15,782 nucleotides of DNA from CAMCFD01 sp965661355. GTDB lineage: Bacteria > Pseudomonadota > Alphaproteobacteria > Rickettsiales > UBA1997. Positions 1 through 7,638 of this stretch are shown here, one piece after another. How positions within the stretch are numbered: the stretch's first letter is position 1; every line of letters begins with the position of its first letter. The position numbers and the translations under genes were made by a program. A model generated the notes under the pieces. It ran no database searches and was not told where the DNA came from. It saw only the letters and a list, made by a program, of their open reading frames with translations. The stretch spans positions 1 to 15,782 of the forward strand of contig CBFIDI010000035.1 in NCBI GenBank assembly GCA_965661355.1, read 5' to 3'.

Positions 1-190
1 CAAAGCCAAATCCTATTTCAAATGATTTTGTTTTATACTCTTTTGATATGCTAAAAAAATCATCATCGCAATTATGATAAAAATCATCTAATATTTTTTG
101 CTTGCAAGGGGATAGTTTTCTAGATTTTATTCGACCAAAACTCCTTATAATTTTGTCTTCATTTTGATAATTTTTCAACTCTTCCTTCAT
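1..190 (-). CDS. trmB: tRNA (guanine-N7)-methyltransferase, N-terminal part (runs off left edge)
   Basis: This is the first 63 codons of TrmB, which makes m7G46 in the tRNA variable loop using S-adenosylmethionine. The translation opens MKEELKNYQNEDKIIRSFGR. The RSFGR.KSRKLSP stretch near residues 16-28 and the FEIGFGF motif at 57-63 match the family: the first is the conserved N-terminal basic segment and the second is the start of the SAM-binding loop. The frame is open to the edge of the window, so the rest of the methyltransferase domain lies outside. The ATG at 188-190 overlaps the rpiB 3' end by 32 bases in another frame. An alternative TTG start four codons further in has an AGGA just ahead of it, so the exact start is uncertain. 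The overlap implies co-transcription with rpiB. The family call is fairly firm despite the short fragment. Confidence 0.8.
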   Translation of the reverse strand, partial: MKEELKNYQNEDKIIRSFGRIKSRKLSPCKQKILDDFYHNCDDDFFSISKEYKTKSFEIGFGF

Positions 191-602
191 GTCTACCAAA
201 GCTAAATTCAGTTTGTAAAAATATTTTCAAAAATTCTTTTATATCTTCGTAATTATTAATTCTAGATCCAAAACATATAACATTCGCGTTATTATGCTGT
301 CTTGACAATTTTGCCATTTCTTTATTTGTACATAAGGCCGCCCTAATATGCTTGTGTCGATTGGCCCCAATAGAAACGCCAATTCCACTTCCACATACCA
401 AAATCCCTATTTGCGATTCTGAAGTTAAATTTCTAGCAAGATTAGAGGTAAAATCGGGGTAATCAACAGATTTCTGCGATGAATTGCAACCTAAATCATT
501 AATTGTATAATCTAATTCAGATAAAAAATGGATAAGTTTAGTTTTCACTTCGTAACCTGCGTGATCAGAAGCTATAATAATTTTTTTGCCATTGCTTGAC
601 AT
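159..602 (-). CDS. rpiB: ribose-5-phosphate isomerase B
   Basis: RpiB interconverts ribose 5-phosphate and ribulose 5-phosphate in the non-oxidative pentose phosphate pathway in the cytoplasm. The 147-residue product has the usual length of the LacAB/RpiB family. Visible family features are SDHAG at 12-16 (substrate-binding Asp/His), CGSGIG at 70-75 with the catalytic cysteine C70, the ANRHKHIRAALC segment at 80-91, and RQHNNAN at 101-107 with the likely ring-opening histidine H103. The C70-H103 spacing equals the E. coli Cys66-His99 spacing. The ATG at 600-602 has no convincing Shine-Dalgarno sequence, as with most genes here. It lies downstream of rpsI on the same strand after a gap of about 150 bases and overlaps trmB. 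No clear promoter of its own was seen, so it may be read through from rplM-rpsI. Confidence 0.95.
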   Translation of the reverse strand: MSSNGKKIIIASDHAGYEVKTKLIHFLSELDYTINDLGCNSSQKSVDYPDFTSNLARNLTSESQIGILVCGSGIGVSIGANRHKHIRAALCTNKEMAKLSRQHNNANVICFGSRINNYEDIKEFLKIFLQTEFSFGRHEGRVEKLSK

Positions 603-705
603 ATATCAGAGATTTAGAAAGGTTGGTTATTTTACCAGAAAGTTTGTGGCTAACTATGTAAATTCAATAAATATATCAAGAGTCACTAGAGTTTTAGTAA
701 TAAAG

Positions 706-720
706 TAGTTGCAGCAACTA
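706..720 (-). terminator. palindrome downstream of rpsI, possible weak terminator
   Basis: A perfect 7-base inverted repeat (TAGTTGC-A-GCAACTA on the plus strand) lies 37 bases beyond the rpsI stop codon. In the transcript direction it could form a short hairpin, followed by CTTTATTAC rather than a clean U run. The rest of the gap between rpsI and rpiB (603-756) shows nothing else convincing. It could equally be a protein-binding palindrome or chance in AT-rich DNA. Confidence 0.3.
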
Positions 721-756
721 AAGTATTGAAATTTGCTATCGAGTGATTTATCTGAA

Positions 757-1209
757 TTAACGCTTTCTGTAAGTTTGGCCTTTTCTCGCTTTCTTTAATC
801 CTGGCTTTTTACGCTCTACAACTCTTGGATCACGAGTTAAAAATCCGTCGCTTCTTAACTGCTTTCTTAGTTCGGGGTCAAAAAGAGATAAAGACTTACT
901 GATTCCATGGGCAATTGCACCAGCCTGACCAGAAAGACCGCCGCCCTCAACAGTAGCAATAACATCGAATTTATCACGAGTTTTAGTAGCGTCAAACGGA
1001 AAGTTAATAATATTAAATAAGATTTCGCGCTTTAGATATTTCTTGGCATCACTTCCGTTAATTTCAATATTGCCATTACCTTTTTTGATCCAAACTCTGG
1101 CAACTGAGTTTTTTCTTTTACCAGTCGAATATGATCTACCTAAAGAATCTACTTTAGACTCAGAAACAACAATTTCACTTTCTTCTTTTTTAACTACTAA
1201 TTCACTCAT
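757..1209 (-). CDS. rpsI: 30S ribosomal protein uS9
   Basis: uS9 is a small-subunit head protein whose basic C-terminal tail reaches the P-site tRNA. The 150-residue product has a variable, acidic N-terminal extension of about 25 residues, which is common in alphaproteobacterial S9. The conserved core follows: STGKRKNSVARVW at about 28-40, the glycine-rich VEGGGLSGQAGAIAHG near 87-102, LRSDGFLTRDPRVVERKKPG near 118-137, and the terminal KKARKGQTYRKR ending in the universal Lys-Arg. It starts five bases after the rplM stop codon, the classic rplM-rpsI operon, and presumably shares the promoter ahead of rplM. Nothing suggests damage or transfer. Confidence 0.98.
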   Translation of the reverse strand: MSELVVKKEESEIVVSESKVDSLGRSYSTGKRKNSVARVWIKKGNGNIEINGSDAKKYLKREILFNIINFPFDATKTRDKFDVIATVEGGGLSGQAGAIAHGISKSLSLFDPELRKQLRSDGFLTRDPRVVERKKPGLKKARKGQTYRKR

Positions 1210-1214
1210 GGTTT

Positions 1215-1679
1215 TTATCTTTTATTTTTTTCGTTTTTTGATGCAATATCATAAATTTCGGGCTTTTGCGCTTCGTGCGGGTGCTCTGAACCTTTATAAA
1301 CTTTTAGCTTTGATATAATATCTTGCTGTAACGGCCCTTTAGACATCATGTTTTTTATAGCATTAAAAACAACTCTTTCAGGGTGATCGCCCTTTAGCAT
1401 TTTTTGTGGAGTTGAAGATTTAATTCCGCCAGGATATCCAGTATGCCAATAATAGTTTTTATTTTCAAGCTTTTTACCAGTGAATTTAACTTTCTGCGCA
1501 TTCGTAATAATAACAAAGTCTCCACAATCGACATTAGGAGTATATTGCGGCTTGTGCTTTCCTCGTAATATAGAAGAGACAACAGCTGCCAACCTTCCGG
1601 TAACTATGTCTGTAGCGTCTATTATCCACCACTTTTTTTCAATTTCACCTGACTTGGCAGAGTAAGTTTTAACTGTCAT
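1215..1679 (-). CDS. rplM: 50S ribosomal protein uL13
   Basis: uL13 is an early-assembling large-subunit protein. The 154-residue product is a little longer than the E. coli protein (142). It carries the family blocks KKWWIIDATDIVTGRLAA (about 15-32), ILRGKHKPQYTPNVDCGDFVIITNA (about 37-61), FTGKKLENKNYYWHTGYPGG (about 66-85), the HPERVVFNAIKNMM segment (about 99-112), and KVYKGSEHPHEAQKP (about 127-141). It is the first gene of the rplM-rpsI operon. A good sigma-70-like promoter lies about 100 bases upstream, and the leader between contains a small hairpin. In E. coli this operon is autoregulated by L13; whether that holds here is unknown. No clear Shine-Dalgarno sequence precedes the ATG. 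Confidence 0.98.
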   Translation of the reverse strand: MTVKTYSAKSGEIEKKWWIIDATDIVTGRLAAVVSSILRGKHKPQYTPNVDCGDFVIITNAQKVKFTGKKLENKNYYWHTGYPGGIKSSTPQKMLKGDHPERVVFNAIKNMMSKGPLQQDIISKLKVYKGSEHPHEAQKPEIYDIASKNEKNKR

Positions 1680-1708
1680 AACTATAATTTATATTTTATT
1701 TCTCAGTT

Positions 1709-1726
1709 TTGCTATTCATCTAGCAA
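1709..1726 (-). promoter_or_regulatory. hairpin in the rplM leader
   Basis: The predicted 5' leader of the rplM-rpsI mRNA contains TTGCTA-GATGAA-TAGCAA, a perfect 6-base-pair stem with a 6-base loop about 30 bases before the start codon. A weaker pairing (TTGGT with ACCAA) is possible further upstream, around 1740-1765. r-protein leaders often carry autoregulatory structures, so a regulatory role is possible. One short stem in AT-rich DNA is weak evidence. Confidence 0.35.
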
Positions 1727-1776
1727 CTAATTACTTAAGTTGGTCAACAGTATTCATTATCAACCAAGAATACAAC

Positions 1777-1805
1777 ATTTTATTAAAATTAATTATTAAA
1801 GTCAA
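1777..1805 (-). promoter_or_regulatory. sigma-70-like promoter of rplM-rpsI
   Basis: Reading the minus strand, TTGACT (1800-1805) and TAAAAT (1777-1782) are separated by exactly 17 bases, each one mismatch from consensus. Transcription would start near 1770, giving a leader of about 90 bases before rplM. The rest of the 1680-1908 gap is very AT-rich. I see no clear terminator for the VirB6-like gene that ends at 1909. Confidence 0.65.
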
Positions 1806-1908
1806 TATAATAATTAATTTTTTATAATAAATTTATCTCTTATCTTTGTAATTTTATTCTTTAATTAACAAAACAAAACATTAATGCAACTTATAATGAC
1901 TTTGCTCG

Positions 1909-4900
1909 CTATCTGTTAGAACCTGGACCAGATTCATCGTCCGAACCTATTAAATTTCTTAAGTTCTGCATATTTCCTTCACTAAAGTCTGACTTTATAT
2001 TATTGTTAACTCTTGATTTAACAGCTCTAAGCTTTTCTTCGCCAGTTAATTCAATTTCGCCTGAAAGTATTTTTTGTGCTTTGTTTAAAGTACCGACATT
2101 GGCCCGAGCCTCATCGCGGTTAACTTTTTCTCTTTCATATCTTGACCCAGCTTCGTTATATGAAGACCAAGATTTTGTTAGAGCGGCATTTTCTTCGGCG
2201 CTTCTATTTTTCTTAGACTGAAGCTCGTTGATTGATTCCATATGGCCATTCATCTCGCTTTCGGCGGCATTCATAGCAATTTCTGACTTTTCAGCCCTAG
2301 ATTCATAAGGCGCCTTAAGGCTATCTATTCTTTCCTCTCTAATTTTTGCAAGATTTTTATTTCTTTCTTCGCGCTGTTGCCCCATGGCTTTTTTTCGACC
2401 CGTAATATTTGTGATACCATTACTTTTCCTCGCTAAGCTATCTGGTCCGGTATTGTTATTTTCAACATCTTCCAAATATTTAGATTCTTTTTCTAAATCG
2501 GCGATAGTTTGCATATTAGAGAATTTTTTAGAATCTTTCGTTCTATCTTGCCTTATTTTCTCTGCGCGCTCTTTAATCCTTTCTTTTTCTACTTTATCTC
2601 TTGCAAAACCTGTTCCTGTACGCATTCTAGTAATCTCCCCTTCTGACTCTAGCTCTTTAATAGCAGCAGAGCGATCTTTTTTACTCAGATCTTGGTCTTT
2701 AGACCTTCTTCGTAACATACGATCTCGCATTCTGTGCCTAAAGGCCCCCCTTTCTACTTGAGTATTTCCCTCTTTTAGAGAATCTATGAATTTTTTTCTA
2801 CCTTCCGTATCAGCATTTTTAAGAGCCGTTTTTGCTTCTTTTTTACTGAATTTAGATTCAACTTTTTTATCATTAAGATTACTTTTTAAAGTTCCACCAC
2901 TTTTTAACGATTGTTTTATAGCGGCACCAGCGGCTCCAAACACATTATCGCCAGTATATTTAAAGCCTTTGTCGCTTTTTAGCTTTTCTACCTCTTGTGC
3001 ATTTAGACCCATTTTTTTACCTTGTTTCATCATAGCATCGTCGCGCACTTTTCTGAGTGTTTTTTCTTGCTCTTCTTTGCTTTTAAGAGATAGGTCCGCT
3101 CCGTGCTTTTTTTTGTAATCGCTAATAGCGCTTTTGCCTGACTTGTTTAAAGCTGATTTCATCTTCATGTCTCTAGCATTTTGCGCCTTTTTGGCTCTTC
3201 TTTCATTTCTAGCCATTTCTCCAGAGCTAAATAATTTTTTGTCAAGTCTTTGAACAATTTTAGTTCTTTTTAGGCCGTCAGATGCAAGTTTAGTAGCCCC
3301 TTGCCTCAAGCCTCTTGCAGCTTGCGCAATGCCACTTGATAAATCGGTAGCAGAAATTCCTCCGCCAATTTCGGACGCAACACTTGTCATGAAAGTTATA
3401 AACTCTTGCATTAATTTTGCAATAACCCACATAAATAATAGCGAGAAGAAGGAAGGTATTCCATCATTTTTACCGACATTACCAACTTCTATTTGCGAAT
3501 CTATGTTTGGTGGCAACGATGGAATTGTCCACCACGACATTAATGTTATTCTGACAATTATGTTAATAGTCCACACTTCGTCCCAACAAACTTTGTAACC
3601 AAGCGATCTTTTAGTTACCTCATACATCATCATGTTAAAGAACGATAATGTGACCAATAAAAATATTTGCTGCAACGAAAAACCGATAAGTTGCTGTAGC
3701 CACTTGTCAAACATTTCTTTTGTTGGGCCAAATAAAGTAAAAATAAAGAAAAGCGGACCCAAAACAAATAGAACTGATATAAAGACCTGAGCCGTTAAAT
3801 ATAATAAAACAGCGGTTGAAACAGCAAATATATATATCATCATTGAATAATATATAATCAAGATATAAAGCCAGCCAAATATACTTGCAAATAACAGTCC
3901 TGAAATTTTCTTTTGCACTGTTTTTGAGAAAAATATGGTAAACACCTGGTCAACCCCACTAAATAAAACAGATTTATCATAAAAATCGTAATCATCTATT
4001 GCTTTTTGTAATTGCGGCGAATCATCAAAAGCCGAGGCCATCAAGAATGTTAAATAATCGGTTCCATCTTTAAAAAACTGCACAACAATTGTGTTAAAGA
4101 ACTCCCAACCAGATGGGCCAACAAATAAGTAAATTAGGCCTATTTTTACCATTTTATTAACAAGGTCGCTTATAGAAGCGTCTGAAACACCCATAATGTA
4201 GGTAAACCCATAAAATGTAAACATCAGTACTAGAAATAAAGATAGCAAGAATTGATATTTTGGATCGTCTATAAGAAGCCTGTAAACTCTTTCGGCTTCT
4301 CCGATTTTTGTACCATCTTCTGTGCCGTCCATAACTTCTATTACCGGAGATATAATATCATCAACAATTGAGGAAATCTGTATTTCATCATCTTTCACCC
4401 TAACAGCAACATAATATCGACCTGAATTATTTGAATATTTATTGGCGCAAATAAATTCTTTTCTGCATACCAAACTATCATTTTCGGGGTCTTGCTTCGC
4501 AGCCTCCAACTCTTCAGGGGTACATGTTTGACCAGCATTATCATTTAAAACACAACTCCTAGAGCTTAATTCGTTACCGTCTGCGTTGACGCCGTCAATA
4601 TTGATAATAGAAATTCCATCTTTTTTAACTGGATTTATTGCATTTGGATTATCAACATCGCAATCACTTGGTCTGTAATATGAGTTGCGAATTAAAATGC
4701 CATCATTACCCGATGATCCACTTATTGAGCAATTTGCTTCTTCTGGATCTTTGATTTTGAAGGACAATCTGATATTTTTTTTATCAGTTTCAGTTTCGGA
4801 ATGACAATAATACTGGTCTCCGATTTCAGTATTAATACAAACCCCCGACCCATTTGTTGAACCAGAGCTGTTCGAAGCCACTCTGGTTAAAGTACCATAT

Positions 4901-7638
4901 TCATCATACTTAAATTCAGTTGTGCTTCTAGTACTTAGATTTCCTGGCTCCGGATCCGAAAGCTCTACCACTTTGGGTTGTCCGGATATTTGTTTTGGCC
5001 TCGTTGCGCTGCGGCAGTTACTTGATGAGTCACTATTTTCTGCGCACAGAATTGTTTCTAGCCACTCACCATTGGTAAATTCTAAATAACTAGACAAACC
5101 TATTCTGAAACCATTAAGTCCATTATAAGAAGATGCCGGGCTTGTATTATCAGAATAAAATGATGTGATGTCTTTAAAGTTATCACCGTCAAGAAAAATA
5201 AATTTTAAACGACCAGAGCTAGACACTGACGCAGTATTATCAATTGAAAATATAGCAGTATTATTGTTATCTACATCAACTTTATCTTCAAGTGAAACGC
5301 TTCCCATATTTCCGTAAAGACCATCAAAGAACCCTAACTCTCTAGCCCCTTTAGATATTGAGTGGTCTAAAATTTGATCTGCGCTAAAGCCAGTGATGGG
5401 AATATTTTCAACTTTGCCTCTATAATCTTCAAGGTCGTAGCATGACGACAGATTTGATTGCGATATAAAAGCTGGCTGCAAAGCTTTAGACATTCTGTCA
5501 TTTGCGCAAGAATTGCATTGAGACATATCGTAAAATAGTTTCGAAGTATCGCTGCCATCTATCAATGGACATTCTGCAGGCATTTCGCCAATCGAACAAT
5601 TTGTTCTAGCATATCCTGGGCCTTGACCCGCATCGCAGTTTATTGGCTTGTGACATTCGGTGTTTGGACAAAAACTTGATTCATTATTGCTATCGTAACA
5701 AGAAGAAGATTCATCTTCACAACCTATCACCTTACCATCTGAACTATATCTAAATGTACAATCTGGGTTCGAAACTAAACCTGCTCCATAGCCCCTACAT
5801 AGTAAAGCTGGCCTTGGCTCAATTCTCATGGCCATGCCAATGCCGCATTCTTTAATTCCGCCAACTGCATTCCAACTTTCATTCCAGCTTTGTGGCGAAA
5901 ATCTTATAACCTGACCCTTTCTTACAAAAACTTTTGACGAAGCATTTTCAAGCGTTCCATTGTCCCACATTGTAGCACTTGACAAAATTGGAACTGTAAA
6001 ATTAGACAATGGATCTTCATTAGACAAAAACCCGCCACCATATTCATAGTAATCAGATTCGTAGCCACCAGAAAAATCAACATGAGAACCTGATGGATTT
6101 ACTATTCTAGCATCAACTTTACAATTTCCACCGCTAACTCCACCCAAAACAGCAAAACTAACTAAACCCGATTGCGTAATAATTAAATCATGATATTTAG
6201 AAAACTTAACAGCCAAGGCCCTTCCGCAGCTAATATTGTTAGAGTTTGAATCTGTATAAAGGTTATGATTTGACCTAATAACTATTTCCTGACCTGTCTC
6301 TACCGAAATATGCTCCGTATTCCAATTGACATTGTCTATATTAATAGGATAGCTATGAATATCTTGCTCTGAATTTCTTATTACAACTTCATATACGCCA
6401 TTACATGCTGTGTTATTAGGAAGCAAATATTTAAAAGATATTTTAGAATCAATTGGCGCTGAAATAACAGAGTCGGCATCTAAAATATCTCCTACAATTC
6501 TTCCTTGAGAAGAATCTACCTCACCCGCACCAACACAAGCTGGATCGTCACAGCTTACCCCTTCATATGGGTCGTAACTATCTGGCAGCAATCCGTCATT
6601 GCTCCACCTAATCATTCCACCATATTTACCAAGCACAGAAGATCTTTGTTTTGATGTAACGGGAAAAATTGAATTTACAATAGCGTCGTCAACAAAAGGA
6701 TATCCGTTATCTTTGTAACTTTGGTTGTAACAATTTGATTCTCTGGCATCGCTAGAATCTTGATATTCGCATTTCCACATGTTAGGATCGGGCAGCAAAG
6801 GAATATTAACAGATCCAGACTTTTCATTGTCCTGAGACTCATCATATCCATATTGCGGCGGGTGAGGTATTACATAAGCCACTAATCTACGCGCCGCATT
6901 TATAACCCGATTGTCAATGCTAGATGAAGCACCTCCGCCGACATAACCTATAGTTGCAGACGAGCCATTTACCTGAGTACCATCGTCAATTCTTCCGCTA
7001 AAAGATAATTTTATAGTTTTGCCCGACCTAAAATCATATATTCTATTTTTCCAATTTTCGTCGTGAGACTGAGGCAAAAACTTATCGGTTCTAATAAAAG
7101 ATTTCGGGAATTCAAACTCGTCACCAAGGGAAATAAGACCTATCGATCTCACCCTGACTTCAGCATTAGGCTTGATTGTAACGCCATATTCGCCTGGTTT
7201 AGTAGATTTCCAATTTGGTTCAGAGCTAGATGTATCGCGCGTTCTCAGGCCAGCATTACAATCAGCGACGCATTGATTAATGCATAAATTTTCGAATTTA
7301 GCACTAGCAAGATTTATACAGCCCTGCGTACTTTCTTCCCAGTCTCCATTTTCATCATAAACCGTAACTTTGCCAGATGTAAAACATTCTTTTAGGCCAC
7401 TGCCTTGATCGGCATCAGTTGGTGGCTTTGATGGGTTGTAGTCGCAAGCGTTAGAGTTTGCTGTAGCAAAAATTTCTAGAACCTGCGTTTCATATTCACC
7501 AAAATCATCAGCCTCAATACAACCCTGATCAGTACAAGATGAAATTAATATTGCAATTAGAAAAAAAGGCAAGTAAAAGCAACCAAGTAAAGATGTTTTT
7601 AACTTACAAATCTGTGAAGCAATATTTTTTAAAATCAC
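1909..7638 (-). CDS. giant VirB6/TrbL-like type IV secretion protein with exported Cys-rich domain and charged tail
   Basis: This 1909-residue protein has three parts. Residues 1-35 are a basic/hydrophobic signal ending in ISSC, a lipobox that predicts a lipidated Cys35. Residues 36 to about 1115 should be outside the inner membrane, are rich in Ser, Asn and Gly, and hold about 38 cysteines, nine of them clustered at about 640-707. From about 1127 to 1415 lie several membrane segments (near 1127-1150, 1162-1188, 1246-1306, 1320-1340 and 1393-1415). They include FGPTKEMFDKWLQQLIGFSL, typical of the VirB6/TrbL inner-membrane channel family. From about 1420 to the end is a Lys/Glu/Arg-rich, probably coiled-coil cytoplasmic tail. 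Classical VirB6 has about 300 residues; Rickettsiales carry similarly enlarged VirB6 paralogues. The start is GTG, overlapping the upstream gene's TGA. No other secretion gene is in the window, so it is detached from any virB cluster visible here. The membrane-core family is fairly sure; the function of the outer and inner extensions is unknown. Confidence 0.85.
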   Translation of the reverse strand: MILKNIASQICKLKTSLLGCFYLPFFLIAILISSCTDQGCIEADDFGEYETQVLEIFATANSNACDYNPSKPPTDADQGSGLKECFTSGKVTVYDENGDWEESTQGCINLASAKFENLCINQCVADCNAGLRTRDTSSSEPNWKSTKPGEYGVTIKPNAEVRVRSIGLISLGDEFEFPKSFIRTDKFLPQSHDENWKNRIYDFRSGKTIKLSFSGRIDDGTQVNGSSATIGYVGGGASSSIDNRVINAARRLVAYVIPHPPQYGYDESQDNEKSGSVNIPLLPDPNMWKCEYQDSSDARESNCYNQSYKDNGYPFVDDAIVNSIFPVTSKQRSSVLGKYGGMIRWSNDGLLPDSYDPYEGVSCDDPACVGAGEVDSSQGRIVGDILDADSVISAPIDSKISFKYLLPNNTACNGVYEVVIRNSEQDIHSYPINIDNVNWNTEHISVETGQEIVIRSNHNLYTDSNSNNISCGRALAVKFSKYHDLIITQSGLVSFAVLGGVSGGNCKVDARIVNPSGSHVDFSGGYESDYYEYGGGFLSNEDPLSNFTVPILSSATMWDNGTLENASSKVFVRKGQVIRFSPQSWNESWNAVGGIKECGIGMAMRIEPRPALLCRGYGAGLVSNPDCTFRYSSDGKVIGCEDESSSCYDSNNESSFCPNTECHKPINCDAGQGPGYARTNCSIGEMPAECPLIDGSDTSKLFYDMSQCNSCANDRMSKALQPAFISQSNLSSCYDLEDYRGKVENIPITGFSADQILDHSISKGARELGFFDGLYGNMGSVSLEDKVDVDNNNTAIFSIDNTASVSSSGRLKFIFLDGDNFKDITSFYSDNTSPASSYNGLNGFRIGLSSYLEFTNGEWLETILCAENSDSSSNCRSATRPKQISGQPKVVELSDPEPGNLSTRSTTEFKYDEYGTLTRVASNSSGSTNGSGVCINTEIGDQYYCHSETETDKKNIRLSFKIKDPEEANCSISGSSGNDGILIRNSYYRPSDCDVDNPNAINPVKKDGISIINIDGVNADGNELSSRSCVLNDNAGQTCTPEELEAAKQDPENDSLVCRKEFICANKYSNNSGRYYVAVRVKDDEIQISSIVDDIISPVIEVMDGTEDGTKIGEAERVYRLLIDDPKYQFLLSLFLVLMFTFYGFTYIMGVSDASISDLVNKMVKIGLIYLFVGPSGWEFFNTIVVQFFKDGTDYLTFLMASAFDDSPQLQKAIDDYDFYDKSVLFSGVDQVFTIFFSKTVQKKISGLLFASIFGWLYILIIYYSMMIYIFAVSTAVLLYLTAQVFISVLFVLGPLFFIFTLFGPTKEMFDKWLQQLIGFSLQQIFLLVTLSFFNMMMYEVTKRSLGYKVCWDEVWTINIIVRITLMSWWTIPSLPPNIDSQIEVGNVGKNDGIPSFFSLLFMWVIAKLMQEFITFMTSVASEIGGGISATDLSSGIAQAARGLRQGATKLASDGLKRTKIVQRLDKKLFSSGEMARNERRAKKAQNARDMKMKSALNKSGKSAISDYKKKHGADLSLKSKEEQEKTLRKVRDDAMMKQGKKMGLNAQEVEKLKSDKGFKYTGDNVFGAAGAAIKQSLKSGGTLKSNLNDKKVESKFSKKEAKTALKNADTEGRKKFIDSLKEGNTQVERGAFRHRMRDRMLRRRSKDQDLSKKDRSAAIKELESEGEITRMRTGTGFARDKVEKERIKERAEKIRQDRTKDSKKFSNMQTIADLEKESKYLEDVENNNTGPDSLARKSNGITNITGRKKAMGQQREERNKNLAKIREERIDSLKAPYESRAEKSEIAMNAAESEMNGHMESINELQSKKNRSAEENAALTKSWSSYNEAGSRYEREKVNRDEARANVGTLNKAQKILSGEIELTGEEKLRAVKSRVNNNIKSDFSEGNMQNLRNLIGSDDESGPGSNR

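Noticed and set aside
1043..1318. A 91-residue plus-strand frame across the rpsI-rplM junction
   Set aside because: It is antisense to two certain ribosomal protein genes and has no start signal or domain.
2003..3118. Open frames on the plus strand (2003-2221, 2384-2761, 2786-3118) opposite the VirB6-like tail
   Set aside because: They are antisense to a convincing long gene, have low-complexity Leu/Phe/Ser-rich translations caused by the complementary Lys/Glu codons, and have no recognisable domains.
5367..5558. A 63-residue frame within the VirB6-like gene on the same strand
   Set aside because: It is an alternate frame inside a continuous long gene, with no ribosome binding site or family similarity.
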